A DNA stretch of 64,000 bases, from NCBI GenBank assembly GCA_021234155.1, contig JAJEKV010000010.1, forward strand, positions 18,633,418 through 18,697,417, given 5' to 3'. A program made the position numbers and the translations under genes. The notes under the pieces were generated by a model. The model saw only the letters and a list, made by a program, of their open reading frames with translations. It did no database searches and was not told the DNA's origin. Positions 35,943 through 48,239 of the stretch are shown here, in pieces. The stretch comes from Isoetes taiwanensis (lineage: Eukaryota > Streptophyta > Lycopodiopsida > Isoetales > Isoetaceae). Numbering within the stretch: position 1 is the stretch's first letter; each line of letters opens with the position of its first letter.

Positions 35943-37101
35943 CTATCTCCTCCAGTCCATAGGGTTGGCCGGAAAGAAAAGGTCTATGACTTGCATACTC
36001 GCAAGATTAGGCATATTAAGCTCAGTTTCAGCCAGTTCAAGGATGCATTCAACCCAAAGACATGTTTTAAAGAGGTGGTCTTCATTTTCTTGCCCCTGCA
36101 AACATCTCACACAAATATCCGAGTTAGACATACCCAACCTCCATCTCTTCTTATTTGTAGCAAGGGCTTTATGCCATAGCTGCCACATGAAAGCCTTAAT
36201 CTTCGGATGAATGGAACTTCGCCACATGAAGATAAGGTTCCTGGTTTCTCTCTGAGGATCAATGTCCCATTTAGTATGGATAGAAATAGCTTGACTCCTG
36301 TTGAGATACGTGTAGGCCTTATTAACCCTGTAACCACAGAAACCATTGATGTGCCAGGACCCTACCGCAGCTTGGGAGATGCTGTTAAACAGTTGCTCAG
36401 AATCATGCCCCAAGTCACTTAAGTCAGAGTTATAGTAACTGAAGTCATTTATGATGTCCCTGATATAGATAACACCTATCTTTGTCCATTGCTTGGTCAA
36501 AGCAGGGAAATTAGTGGCCAAACACAGAATAGGATTATCAAGGATTAAAGAGGGGCTCCAGAAAATTGGTTGATCCTGAGAAAGTCCCTCCTTCCAGGAG
36601 TACGTGCCTTTGACTTTAGTCCAGGCCCTAATCTATTTCTTAATAATCAGAGGGGTGGAGGAGGGGATTGAGAAATCAAAATAAATGTTGTAGGGAAGTT
36701 GCATCTTAAGATTTCTCCAGCCAAAAGGATGGATTTCTCGATATAATATTGAATAAGGCCGCTTACAGGGTGATTAATTTGATTATTGCATGCCCTGTAG
36801 AAATATTTGGCTGCCAAGGCAGTGGCCTGCTTCTCTATATTAATCACCCCAAGGCCACCTTTACTTTTATCTTTGCAACATTCTTCCTTAGAAATAGGAA
36901 TCCAACATCTTCGACTTGATCCACCTGCAATAAATCTTCCATTAATACTTTGCAATTTGTTATGAACTTGTTTGGGGGCCATAATAATGGAGGATTGTAG
37001 ACCTGAGAGGATGAGATGACAGAATTAGCAAGGATGGCCCTACCATTTTTGAAGAGGAACTTAGAATTAAGAGGGTCAACTTTCCTATAAAATTTCTTCA
37101 A
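35943..37101 (-). pseudogene. Outer LINE: RT C-terminus and zf-RVT
   Basis: Stretch 37101-36844 (LNSKFLFKNGRAILANSVIS, W.P.K) and 36982-36647 (GGSSRRCWIPISKEECCKDK, GGLGVINIEKQATALAAKYF) are the post-palm region. Stretch 36521-35943 carries HPKIKAFMWQLWHKALATNK and CVRCLQGQENEDHLFKTC, the zinc-binding end (C-x2-C, H, C). It continues from the RT part at 42816-43927 and is split from it by the inner LINE. Confidence 0.85.
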
Positions 37102-37217
37102 TTAAATCATCCCAGAGATCACTAGCATTGACTCTAATAGCATAAGGAATACCAAGAATTTTGTTTTACTGTTGGGAGAGAGGTACATACACCCGAGAGA
37201 AAGAGCTGCCTGCTCTT

Positions 37218-37235
37218 CCTCTACCTGATTTCTTT
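37218..37235. repeat. 18 bp target-site duplication, left copy (inner LINE)
   Basis: TCCTCTACCTGATTTCTT here is identical to 42838-42855. The inner LINE lies exactly between the copies. Confidence 0.95.
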
Positions 37236-37314
37236 TTTTTCTTTTTTCTTTTTAAAGAATATAAGAATATATTAAACCACTAGAATGCGATCAAGTACAA
37301 TGATAAGTGTGGTG

Positions 37315-38160
37315 CTAAGAAATGAAGCGTCCATCATGATCCACAATCTGTAGGAATGTCGACCAAATTTCCCGCTTAACTGTGCCAGACAAGCTTGAGA
37401 CTTGGTAAGCCTGCCACAACTTATGCCTCAAGATCGGAACCAACCAAAAAGGGCTAAGCACTGCATTCTGAAAGACCTTCGCTCTCCGTCTTTTCCAAAT
37501 CAGCCACAAAAGTCAAGCTCTGCATAAATGAAATGCCTGCCGCTTGGCCACTGCCCACCTGCTAGGAAGGACTCCCAAGAGAATCTTCTGACTGCATAGT
37601 GAAGTCCCAAAGAGGGCTCTCACCCAGGACCAAGCTGCCCCTACCTCTGTGCATAGGACAAAGCAGTGCTCAATGGTCTCACGTCGCCTCCCACATAAAG
37701 GGCATGTTTCCACTACCTGAGGCTTGAACCCGTGGACTCGGACATTCACCCTGAGGCTACAGTGCAAGATCTGCCACAAAAGGGTACGGATTTTAGGAGG
37801 AGGCAATGTATTCCACGCCCACTTCCACATGGCGGGCCACTTACTCCCTGGAAGCTTAAGCGACCACTTATCCGAAGGCGGCAACGTGTCCTGAAGCACT
37901 AGGAGCCCATAAGCCGATGCTACAAACTGAGATGTATCAAGTCCACTATGCGACTTCCAAACGCGATTGACTTGAGAAAACTGCAATGGAATAGCATTGG
38001 CAATTCTGGTCCAAGTCCGTATGTCACACCGCCGAAGGCCAAATCTCTCCCTGAAAAACTCCCACGGCGCCAGATGACCCTCCCAATACCAGTCACGGAT
38101 GGATGTTACCCCTGCAGCAATCCATCGGTGCTGAGTACCTGGGTGTAGGGAAGAGGCCAA
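37315..38160 (-). pseudogene. Inner LINE: RT connection and zf-RVT
   Basis: Stretch 38160-37513 reads HRWIAAGVTSIRDWYWEGHL, TLPPPKIRTLLWQILHCSLR and CPLCGRRRETIEHCFVLC, the zinc-binding module (C-x2-C-x6-H-x3-C) with all four ligands. Stretch 37509-37315 (MWLIWKRRRAKVFQNAVLS) is the usual end of plant L1 proteins (IWK.RN). Both are recognisable and out of frame with each other. Confidence 0.88.
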
Positions 38161-38262
38161 GGGAGATACCAGAGTCCAAGGGTACCCAGAGAAAGGGTGA
38201 TGAGGCTACCATACACCTGCTAGGGTCCAATGAAAAGAGAACCTTGACCACCTTCCAGGCCT

Positions 38263-40163
38263 TCAGGAGACCCTTAAGAAAAGGCGAAATGGCCGCAAAT
38301 CCTCAAACAGAGCCCACGGCAACTGAGCCAGAATAGCTGGCTTCCTAAACACAATAGAGTGGACGGCGACCGTACCAACAGAGTTAAACACGGGGATTGT
38401 TGCTCCCGCAACAATTGCCGATGAATTCGACACGGAGAACAACCGTGTGCAACGACATATCAAGCATACCCAAGCCCCCACCTGCACATGCGAGGGCGCA
38501 CACACTTCCACCATGCGACCTTCACTTTGTAGCCCCCTCCTCATTCCCTCCCCAAACAAAATTGCGAATGGTGTCATCCAACTCCTTAACCACACTTTAA
38601 AGGCGCAAGTATGCGGGAGGTTATGTAAACATGAGTGCTTCTGAGCACTAACTTGGCTACGAGAATCCTACCGGCCAGACCATGGTGAGTTTACTTCCCC
38701 TCCACCAATTCAAATGCTTGCTTAAGATTACGTAATGTCTCCGCCCAAATTGCCCTAGCATTAATGTCCAAGCCAAAAGGTATGTCTAACAGTTTGGCAG
38801 CTGTGTGTGGCGGTGCTAGAGCCCGTGAAACCGACTCAACCACAGGGGGAGGTTCCTCCAAGCACCCACATGGCCGAGCACTTCACCGGTTAAGCAAGCA
38901 TCCCGGCTAAAAGAAAAGGCATCCAAAATATTTTTGGCTCGCCTTGGAGATTGGACTCATCTGCATGAAGAAAGAGGAATGTATCATTCGCAAATTGACC
39001 GCAAACCCTGTTGCGACCCATCATCCATCACGGAGACCTTGCACCACATTGTCGACAATTGCCACCGAAAAGTCGCGGAGAGCTTACGCCACTATAGTGA
39101 ACAGGAAGGGGGCCAACGGACATCCCTGCCTAATGCCTCGGCCCACAGAGAAGATTGAAGAGGTCTCACCCCCCACACCAAACTGTCGCCGTAGAAAGGA
39201 CATATGCAGCTTCATAACCGTTTCCACGAAACTAGGCCCCACGCAAAGGCACAGATCATATCGCCAAGAACTGCCCGGTGACATCGCCATAAGCCTTGGC
39301 AAAATCCAGCTTTTAAGAAAAACAAGGGGCTGCCTCATCCCTCTGAGCCCAATGCAATCGCCTCAAAAGCGGCAGCCACATTATGAAGAATATTCGGTGA
39401 GGTATAAAACCGCATCGCTCGCACTAATGGCGTGAACTAGTATTGGCTTAAGCCTCTCAGCCAAAGCCTTAGCAATGATTTTATACACTACAGACAACAG
39501 AGTAATAGGCCTCCAGTCTTTGATGGTTTTAGGATGCTTACACTTGGGTATAAGTGAAATACAACCTGTATTCAGCAGAGGATGCATCGAGTTATTCCCC
39601 AAAAGATCCACATACACCTGCACCACCGAGTCCCCCACCCATTCCCAGTACTTCTGAAAAAACTCCACTGGTATTCCATCCAACCCAGAACACTTATTCC
39701 GAGCCAACAGGCGGCATGCGTCCCCCAACTCCTGCCCTGTCAACGGCTCCTCTAAGCTCTGTCTTTGAAGGGCTGAGATTCTTGGCGATACCTTGGCCAG
39801 CACCAGCTCTTGAAAAACACTCTATGAGGGAAGCAGGCTCTCCTTGAAAAATGTTTCATAGTGCACTGCTACAAAGGCCTTGATAGCATCTGGTTGCTGC
39901 AACAACACTCCCTGGGGTGTAACTATGTCCGCCATGGCTGCTGCATACTTCTTCTGGCGGGCTACTCGGAAAAAGACTTTAGAGCAAGTGTCAGACTGCT
40001 TCAGCCACGTCAAACCCGCTTTGACCCTGGCGTGCGACACCTTGGCCTCCTCCTCAACCTCGATCTGACGAAGCACCTGCTGCTCATGCAAGCCATCAGA
40101 GACCCGCCCTCTAAGAGACTCCAGTTCCGCATATAAAGCATCCAACCTGCGACGCTGAGCCAA
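38263..40163 (-). pseudogene. Inner LINE: reverse transcriptase palm and fingers (catalytic Asp lost)
   Basis: In order on the minus strand: 40163-39822 (linker, KQSDTCSKVFFRVARQKK), 39803-39381 (NKCSGLDGIPVEFFQKYW, LISLIPK-like, DWRPITLLSVVYKIIAKALA), 39338-39084 (FGVGG, RQGCPLAPFLF) and 38263-38595 (C-terminal). At 38980-38997 the catalytic FADD box reads FAND. Loss of the first Asp would abolish polymerisation. Several frameshifts are also present. Confidence 0.88.
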
Positions 40164-40169
40164 AGCCTT

Positions 40170-41421
40170 TTACCGCCCCCATTCTTTCGCAAACTGTTTT
40201 ACCCTAGCCAATGTTGTAACCATTGCACTCATTCCGCTGTCCTGACTGAATATCTGCTGCCAAATGAGCTTACAGCCGGCTGTGAACTCTAGATCCTGAA
40301 GAAAGGTTATGTTAAGCTTAAAAACCGTCCTGAGAGGCCACGGTGGGTGATCATGAAGCCGCTGAATGATCTGGGGAGTATGATCAGAGACAGAGGTGAC
40401 CAGAACATTCACCCTAGTGAAGGCTGGAGCATAATCCAAGACTGTTGGAGTGCCATAAACTCTATCCAGCCTAGAGTATGCCCTACCATACCCCAGCCAA
40501 TTATTGCACCAAGTAAAACTCCGATCCCCGGGAAACTCTGTCAAACCCCACTTTTGCACAAGCCTAAACCATTGGTCATGCTCAAAACCCTGTACAATAT
40601 ATGAACCAATACCATGCCTGTCCTCTGGGAGCTCCACCATGTTAAAGTCACCCAGGACAAACCATGTAGAACCCATACCAAAGGAGTGGAGCTTATTTCG
40701 CAGTTATGCCCATAAACAACCTCTCTGAGTGGCCCCAATTGGAGCATACACATTTACTAAGCCCCACTCAGACTGGCCCTCCTTCCATTTAATCACTGCC
40801 CATGGCTGAAAAAGTTATATGTACACCCATTTTCCAACAAATCAAAGTACCTCCTCTGGCCCTGCCTGTTGTAGCAGCTGCAGCTACATACTGATTACCC
40901 AAGATATTCATTAGGTTGTTAATATCACCCCTGGCACATTTATGCTCCTGCAAACACAAGATATCTGGATTAAGATTCTTCACAGCCATGGCGAGACGTG
41001 CTCGCATATTCGGAGAGGATTTGATGCCTCTCACATTCCAAGATAGAATTTTCTTATCCATGTGGGTCCTTGTGCACCAAGGGGTCAGGATCCCCTTGCA
41101 AAGCCTCACATGCCAGGAAGAAAAGTTCTGGACTACCTGATCAATCACCATTCGATCCACTTGAGGAGGGACCAGCACAGTGGGTTGCAGATGAGCTAAA
41201 TGACCCTCTTGAGGAGCTCTCACCTGAGCTCGCCTCCTAGAAACAACCTGTTGCCACCCTTCCTCTTTCTGCTGCAACTCTTCAATCTGTGCAAGTCTCC
41301 TACATACCTCGGGATGCACCATACGAGAAAAGGGTTCAGGTTGTGTCTCTGGACTGCCCACCTGCTCCACAGCCTTCAACACAGGGGGAACAAGTGCAGA
41401 AGATGAAGGCGGCCCGATCAC
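40170..41421 (-). pseudogene. Inner LINE: apurinic-like endonuclease domain
   Basis: Stretch 41421-40789 includes ILSWNVRGIKSSPNMRARLA, DILCLQEHKC and ARGGTLICWK. Stretch 40676-40170 includes WFVLGDFNMVELPEDRHGIG, DRVYG and VSDHTPQI. These are the N-terminal (N, E) and C-terminal (GDFN, SDH) motifs of the exonuclease-endonuclease-phosphatase fold that nicks the target. The centre is frameshifted between 40789 and 40676. Confidence 0.9.
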
Positions 41422-41569
41422 TATTTGCTCTGCCTACTTGGGTGATGAATGCGGATTATGATGGTGAAACTGCTTAAGCGAGGGAAACATTGCCAAAAGC
41501 TCTCCCCCATTGAGCAAGTCCAACTGGAAGTAAGAATAATAATCATCACTCTTAACCCCATCTGAGGTA

Positions 41570-42715
41570 ACACTTCATCCGCCCGAATACCTACACATAT
41601 CTGTGGTGCACCCACAATCGAGTGTGCTATGTGAGTTCCCAGGCCTTTGGCCATGGCCACTAGAAACTCAGGCACCATCATCTCTCGAGGCAGATTCTGG
41701 ATTTGAAGCTAGCATGGCACTCTAACTGCAGCAGGCCTAGCAGAAGAGAAACCTGGGGCATAATGCTGGAACAAAACATAGGCCCCTCCCATATGTGCCA
41801 CTCCATGTGAGACCAATTGCTCCACCGTGGCCTCAGAATCAACCATAATAAGAAAAAAATTATTACCTAGAGACTTCAGGGTCACATATGGAGGCAACCC
41901 AGCCTCTTAAACTGAGCCCGTAGCCAGTACCCAAGCCTCTGCATATCCAAAAAGGCCCCAGTGAAATGGCCTAACACCGAAGATGCAACCAAATTCTCTG
42001 TATACTGCACATGCTTCTGGTGATTAATTTCTACAACAGGAGGTAATGATTTAAAAACTTGCTGCAAATCCTTCTTGTTATTCTGCTCTAAGATAAGCAG
42101 TGCCTCTGTCACCCTAGAACTTTTCTCTGCACTTTCTGCTTGCAACGGTTGCATAATCCAATCAGAAAATCTAGGCCTAGAAAGACGGGCAACAGTGTCA
42201 TTACCTTTCCATGCATGAGGAGCTGGGGCTCGTGGTGGTTGAGGCATCACCTCTGGGGAACATACCCGAAAGGGGTCTTCTGGCAGCAAACCACCATTCT
42301 CACCAACCAAAGATGGCAAAGTTACAGACTCCAAAGGTGGCATTGAGCTGGGCACCACCTCTCTATTCTCCATCCTCTCCGAATTTCCAGAAGCCATCTC
42401 CTGGAAATCCACCGGATGCCTACTGGATACATTCTGGCTAAGAATTGGCTCTTGAAGATCTAGCGCCAAGCTGATGCAGCTTTTGGATATGTCCTTGCCT
42501 CCTTTCTTTCCTCTCGCAGCATCTCTGACACGAATCCCTGGCCCAGCCTTCTCCAGGCCCAAAATCGGTGCAGAATTCCCTGCCATCACCATATTCAGGG
42601 GTTTACAGCAGGAGGCCGCAACAGGGGTATCAAAACCGGCCACCAAATGCAGCAAGAACCAAAGAAAAATATGTGCAAGAAGAAGGAACACTGAAAGAGC
42701 TTTCCAACGAACCAA
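41570..42715 (-). pseudogene. Inner LINE: ORF1 (DUF4283-like nucleic-acid-binding protein)
   Basis: The 277-residue frame 42715-41882 starts MVRWKALSVFLLLAHIFLWF and is otherwise polar. The frame 41897-41709 reads LGNNFFLIMVDSEATVEQLV, HMGGAYVLFQHYAPGF, followed after a stop by LPREMMVPEFLVAMAKGLGT. This is the DUF4283 pattern found in plant LINE ORF1 proteins (FLIKF...V..HG.W...G....L..W.P.F...W..LP.LP). No CCHC knuckle is visible. ORF1 is broken at least twice. Confidence 0.75.
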
Positions 42716-42815
42716 AAATCGCTGAAAACGGAGTCTGGATGCAGAAGTTATGAAGGATTCACCAAGCCACCACTGCCGCCATCACCATGGCGCCCATCTG
42801 AGCGCCTCCAAGAGT

Positions 42816-43927
42816 TTAGGAATTTATATGTATCTGATCCTCTACCTGATTTCTTGAGATGAGCTTGGTTTTGTTTGAGTCGATCTTGCATCCCGAGCAC
42901 CTTCCAAAGTTATCCAGAATAGCCTGAGTGTTTTGAATGGACTGCTTCTCCAAGTGCACAAAAAGGAAAGTATCATCTGCAAAATGCACATTCAAAATCT
43001 CGCTTTCCCTTTGATTATAGAGAAGCTTGAGACCTCTGATTAGTTGAAGATTCTTAGCTCTCTGGAAGTTACTGTTAAGTCCTTCCATAACTATAAGAAA
43101 CAAGAAGGGGCCAGGGGGCATCCCTACTTGACTCCCCTTTTGATATCAAAGAAAGGGCTACATTCTCCATTGATGAGGACTGCAGATCAAGAATTCTTTA
43201 AAACAGCTTGGAAAATAGAAATAACTCCTCTAGAGAACCCCAACTTCTGATAGCACCGGCTCAGAAATTTCTAGCTAACAGTGTCGAAGGTCTTAGTAAT
43301 ATCTAGTTTCAGCAAACCAATTGGCTGGTTGGAATCCTTAGCCCAGACGATACCTAGAGAGGCAGCAACCACATTATCAAGGATGTATCTGCCTTTAAGA
43401 TACGTGCTCTGGGTATTGCTGATGACGACCTCTAAGACAGGTTTGAGCCTAGCAGCTAAGGTACCTGTAATTAACTTGTAAACCACATGGGCCTGTAATC
43501 TGAAAAAGAGATAGGAAGATCAATCTTGGGAATAAGAACAATCAAACTAGTATTGATCCTGCTGTCCATGCATTTGAGAGTGATAAACTCATTGGCCAGG
43601 GAGACAATTGTCATTGCCTAGAATCCCCCAAGCCTTCTTGAAGAACTCAGCAGGAAGAACATCAGGGCCTGGAGTTTTCCCATTCTCCGTCTTATCGAGA
43701 GCCTTAAACATTTCAGCATTGGAGAAAGGTCTAGAGAGAGTCTCATTTATCTCATTGGTGACCTTATGCTGGATATGAATGAAATCATCAATTTCTGCAG
43801 AGCTAATGTTCTGTTCAGTCCCCATGATCCTGGTGAAGTGCTCTCTTGTTGTAGTTTTCATCTGGATATCATTCTCAATGTTGTTTCCTTCCCATAAAAT
43901 ACTATGGATATGATTCCTCCTGATCAT
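42816..43927 (-). pseudogene. Outer LINE: reverse transcriptase fingers and palm
   Basis: Stretch 43927-43589 holds ALDKTENGKTPGPDVLPAEF (the GPDG..E.FK motif). Stretch 43486-43271 holds VYKLITGTLAARLKPVLEVV and LLKLDITKTFDTVS (motif A with catalytic Asp). Stretch 43121-42816 holds PPGPFLFLIVMEGL and VHFADDTFLFVH at about 42963-42990 (motif C, FADD intact). The frame then runs into the insertion site of the inner LINE. Confidence 0.9.
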
Positions 43928-43979
43928 GCCTTCAGCCTTGATAAAAAAATATTTAGAATTGCTCCTTTCATCTTCTTTG

Positions 43980-45018
43980 AGCTATTTCATTTTTGCCTTG
44001 ATTTTCCAACCTCTAGCTATTCTAACTTCTTCTCTCTCGATCTGCAACTTGATTTCTTCCCTTTGCTGATCTTGGGCTTTATCAAACTGAACTCTTAAAT
44101 ATTGGAGACGAGCTATTTCTTGCTTGTGAATCTCTTTGCCCCAAACTTTGAGCCAATTCTTTATCCTTTTGGAAACTCTTACCCACCAGTCCATCCAACC
44201 CATCTGCCCTCTAGGCTTGACTTCTTGAAAAATGACCTGCTCAAGGTTAGTCACAAAATCAATCTGATCAAGGAGGTTAGTATTTAACTTAAAATAAGAA
44301 TTCCTCTTTCTCTGAATATTATTAACATTGATACTAATAAGCTGAAGGAAATGATCCGAGATGGTATAGTTAGTGAGATTAGTGACACTAGAGCTATTAT
44401 TCCAAAGAGCCTCACTAAGATAGAATCTATCATGGAGACAACACACAGGTTGATCTCTGTGGTCATTCGAGCTGTAAGAATCAGGCACCACCCTGGCTAA
44501 GGAAAAATTAAGAGGTTGCTCCAATTTAGAAATTCGTCACCATTCAAACCCCTGAAATTAACATTTTTCATATAGCTGTGAGTGACCATATTAAAATCTC
44601 CAGCAATGATACAGTCATCATAAGGAATGTTACTCAAGCTATTGTTAACAATATTCTAGAGATGGGCTCTTTCAGAAGGTTGATGATAAGCATAAACATT
44701 GGTAAGAGCAACCCTGAAGTTTCCAATTTTCCCGTGAATAATCTGCCATCTTCTACTGTTATCATGAACCATCTGAATGTCATCTAGATTTAATCTGTTA
44801 TGCTAAGCTATGGTAATGCCTGCAGAAGTGTTGTTAGCTTGGAAAGACCAATGCTGGAAGTTGGCAGGCAGAACGATAATGTTATGAATATTCTCATCAT
44901 GAATTTTGTGCTCTTGAAAGAAGATAAAGCCAAGATTCATCGAGTTAAGACAAACCCTTTTGTAATTTGAGTTGATCCCTTTTATATTCCAAGTAATGCC
45001 TTTAAGGTCTATATCCAT
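43980..45018 (-). pseudogene. Outer LINE: endonuclease domain
   Basis: Stretch 45018-44803 reads LKGITWNIKGINSNYKRVCL and LGFIFFQEHKIHDENI, the N-terminal endonuclease motifs. Stretch 44524-43982 covers the C-terminal end (NYTISDHFLQLISI, the SDH motif) and the linker rich in Lys/Glu before the RT. It is frameshifted between the two. Confidence 0.85.
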
Positions 45019-45425
45019 TGGATAGGGGTTGGATCTTTCTTGGGGATCTTTTAGGAGGTCCCAGAAAATTGTTTTTCACAAGTTTCTTCCCTTTTTTATT
45101 CTTCTTGTTGACCACGGACCATTCCAAGTCTTTAAAGGGATTCGACTTCTTGATAATTTGAGAATCGAGGTCATCCTCAGAGTCTTCCTGTCTAATATCT
45201 TCATAAATTCCAATATTGTCATTCAGAATGCCCAAATCCAAGGTAGAAATACTCATGTTGATGGGATTAACTTTAATGGCTATTTTAGAAGGGAATTGAA
45301 AAACAATACCTTCTTCTGTGGCAGACCTCTTAGAATAAGTGAAGGCCGACCTGTTGGTGCTGCCTTCTGCTATCCCCTTATCTATATTCTCCTCCAGGTG
45401 CTTGACCTTGGGTCTCCATACTTGT

Positions 45426-46903
45426 TTACCTTGCTGCTGCCCCGAATCTTCTCGTGAGGTAGCATATTAGGAGATTTAGCCACATGATACTTTGAGTAAG
45501 ATATATTAAGCTCAATAATCCCACGGTGCGGAATTCTGCAGGGGATTTTATCATCCCAAGAGGAAAAAGTTTTCTCCTGGATGCACATCGAGGGAAAATT
45601 GGTCTGAGGGATGGAGACTTGAATAACTTCACCCAGGCTGCTAGCTATAGCCTTGAGGTGGGAAGCAGTCTAGCAGCCCACGGGGAGATTAGTACTGGAA
45701 ATCCAGGTGGTGGTAGATATGAAGGAGTAACCTCCTTGGATATAGGACGGATCCCATTTCATGATATAGGTTGGGTGTCCTAAAATAGAGAGGATTTTCT
45801 TAGTTAAAATGAGGGGAACACTTCTTTCTTCCCTGCAGATAATTTGAAAAGTATTGTTGTCCAGTTTAAGAATAGAAAGAATAGAAATCAACTGGATTTT
45901 AGTGATCCAATGCTTGACAACACTAAGCGAGGAACACTTCTGGGGGAAATGGGTAAGGATACCATGATTGGAGTTTCTAAAAATAGCCGGCAATGGTGCT
46001 CAGATCTAAGAAACCCGTATTCTCTTCATTCTTGATATTAATATTGTCATCAAAGCAAATGGAATTGGAAACATTATCATTAGAGCACAAAGAATTGAGC
46101 AAAGCACTTTTATAAGAATTACCATTTATTTTGTCATACTTGCCCGTGATCGGAACTGAGGATTTCAGCACCTGTTTCGAGACTTTCGTTTTGTTTTTAT
46201 CCATGTTCTTCTCTTTAATATTGGTGCAGTTCTGGCAAACACAATTTCTGCAATCAGTAGGATGGAAATACGCGTTGCTATCTGAAATTTTGCATTTGTT
46301 AGAAGCCTCTAACGGGAACCGATAAGTCTTGTATTCCATTTCCACATCCTTGAGAGTTTTCATGGCAAAAGGGGGAAGTCTGCTTTTGAAACCTCTCCGA
46401 AAATTTTCAATAACATGGTCGTCAGCTTCCTCCCAAATTTTGACAATCCAAAAAGAGGCTTTAGATTTCCATCCAAGATCTTTGAGTTCTTCAGCTAATG
46501 TTTTGGCAGCCTGCAACATCTCCGTCATCGATTTTCTAAAAATTTGATTTTTCAGGCTGCGACAGTCATCTTTGGAGTGCCCTGTATTTACTCTGATTAA
46601 TTGGTACAGAAGAATGTCCATTTTCTGAATCTTATGGAGCATCTGCCAAACCAAGTTCCTGTCATTGGCCTTTCCTTCCATATATTGATTTTCAAGCCTC
46701 TGCATTTCTCGTTTACAAACCATAATTTGCCCTTCCTTCTGAACTCCCATACAATTCGTGGCCGCTTCCTGCTGTTCTCTGATGATATCGGAAGCAGCCT
46801 TTAGTTCCTTCATTTTGATACACGTTCGGTCCTTTTTGTCATCAAGAACAAAGATTTGATCCCAACTTTGAATAACCAGGAGAGGATCAGTATCTTTACT
46901 CAA
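45426..46903 (-). pseudogene. Outer LINE: ORF1
   Basis: The 308-residue frame 46903-45977 is charged and helical, with a DCRNCVCQNC cysteine cluster near 46215-46260. It is followed by a DUF4283-like part at 45993-45670 (FQIICREERSVPLILTKKIL, MKWDPSYIQGG) and 45588-45382 (KIPCRIPHRGIIELNISYSK). This is the ORF1 of a plant L1-type LINE, binding the element RNA. It is broken by frame changes. Confidence 0.7.
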
Positions 46904-47381
46904 AGGCTTCTCTTCTAGAAGAGGAAGAGCCCCCAGCCGAGGCTTTGTCTATGATTCCCTTGGGTTTTATGGTGCAGAGGCAAAAACAGAGATCGACAGA
47001 GAATGGAGAGACCTATCAGAGAAAGAGGCCAAAAAAGGGCGAGTTCAGAAAGCCAAAAGGCCGAAACACAGAAATAAAGAATGGCGACAGAGGAGGTCAT
47101 ATCTTTTTAACTAAAAGAAGAAAAAAAAAAGAGAAAAGGAAAGGAATAAAAAATGCTAGGAAGAAAAATAAAGAAGCAAAGCTGTTTCCCGGCGCAGATC
47201 TGACAGGGGCCGTACCATGAAGGGCTTGCAGACCCTTCCAGAATCTAACAGGAGCATAAGGGTCAAATCAATCAAGCACAAGAAAAGAGAGAGCTGCAAG
47301 TGTTATAGCAAACGGCCAAAAAAAGAAGAATAGGTGGAGCACCAGAAACAGCTAGAGAAGGAGGAGGCAAAATTCTGTTAT

Positions 47382-47789
47382 CTAAACCACAATTCCTCGA
47401 TCCGAAAAAACTTCTGCTGGTTGAACATCAAAGAAAGAAGCCCAGTAGTAAATAGGTTCCACCCCAAATTCGGCCAGGACTTCAAGAAGAAATAAGTTTC
47501 TCTCAAATCTGTTGCCCACAACAAGAAAGGGTTGGGAGTTGTGTGCTGGCACCCTTAGGGAGCCAACTCTATCGAAGCAGAGGATGCTGAGAAAATACTT
47601 GTTGAAGAATTCTAGATCTAACCTGCAAAAACCTATTCTAAAGTGAAATTCAGTAGCCAAGTTGATGAGATTCTCAATAGTTTGGATCGTGTTCTCATGT
47701 TCTTGAGGTGTGATCACAAACCCCAGCCCTTGGAGAATAGCTTCGAGCAAAGCCTCATCCATCAGGGCTGGGTGGTGCACAGTTCCCAA
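47382..47789 (-). pseudogene. Leader frame of the outer LINE, function unknown
   Basis: A 135-residue frame lies just upstream of the outer LINE ORF1 on the same strand (NTIQTIENLINLATEFHFRI, LFLLEVLAEFGVEPIYYWAS). It has a plausible protein composition but no family that I recognise. The ATG at about 47822 reads in another frame. It may be the N-terminus of ORF1 or a separate small ORF. Confidence 0.35.
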
Positions 47790-48239
47790 GGCGCTGGAGA
47801 TAGGCGCTCCCTAAGATCCATGACTTCCGCAGCTTCTCTCATCATCTCTCTTTATTCTTTCCTGACCACCAAATTACCAGCAAGATATAAAATTTATAAA
47901 GCGAGGGTTCGATTCTATGTTATGGCTTGCCTCAGCTTTTCAAGATATATCTAACAGGAGATGTGGTCAGATAATAATCATTTCGAGATTTGCAATTCTG
48001 TTCCGTGATGGACTGTTACATGTTCCTGATGGTGCTCCCAGACTTTGGGTTCTTTAGGCATGTCATGATTTTCCTGTTATTATTCGATAGTATTGGTGGT
48101 TTGGGCTTTGCTTATCTATTGGAGCCTTTATTTGAACATGTGATATCTATTGCCGATCAAAGGCTCTAAGGCAGCCCCTCATTGATCTTCTTCAACTATT
48201 GCATGGATCTTAACATAGCACTTCAGTGTATTTTATTTT

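Larger units (their letters stand above)
37236..42837 (-). mobile_element. Inner L1-type LINE, full length (5602 bp), nested
   Basis: On the minus strand it begins at 42837, next to the right target duplication, and ends in an A-rich tail (complement of TTTTTTCTTTTTTCTTTTTAAAG at 37236-37257), next to the left one. It carries ORF1 with a DUF4283-like region, endonuclease, reverse transcriptase and zf-RVT, all in proper order. Frameshifts and an altered catalytic motif make it inactive. It interrupts the RT frame of the outer LINE. Confidence 0.95.
35930..47830 (-). mobile_element. Outer L1-type LINE, about 6.3 kb, split by an inner LINE
   Basis: Minus-strand remnants appear in order: a leader frame (47789-47382), ORF1 (46903-45426), endonuclease (45018-43980), reverse transcriptase (43927-42816), then, beyond the inserted LINE, the RT C-terminus (37101-36647) and a zinc-finger region (36521-35943). 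Removing 37236-42837 and one 18 bp duplication leaves one continuous reading frame across the junction. Several frames are broken, so it is inactive. The 5' end near 47830 is approximate. Confidence 0.85.

Noticed and set aside
38934-42725. Several plus-strand frames of 70-163 residues across the inner LINE
   Set aside because: They are complements of the minus-strand endonuclease, RT and ORF1 and have no motifs of their own.
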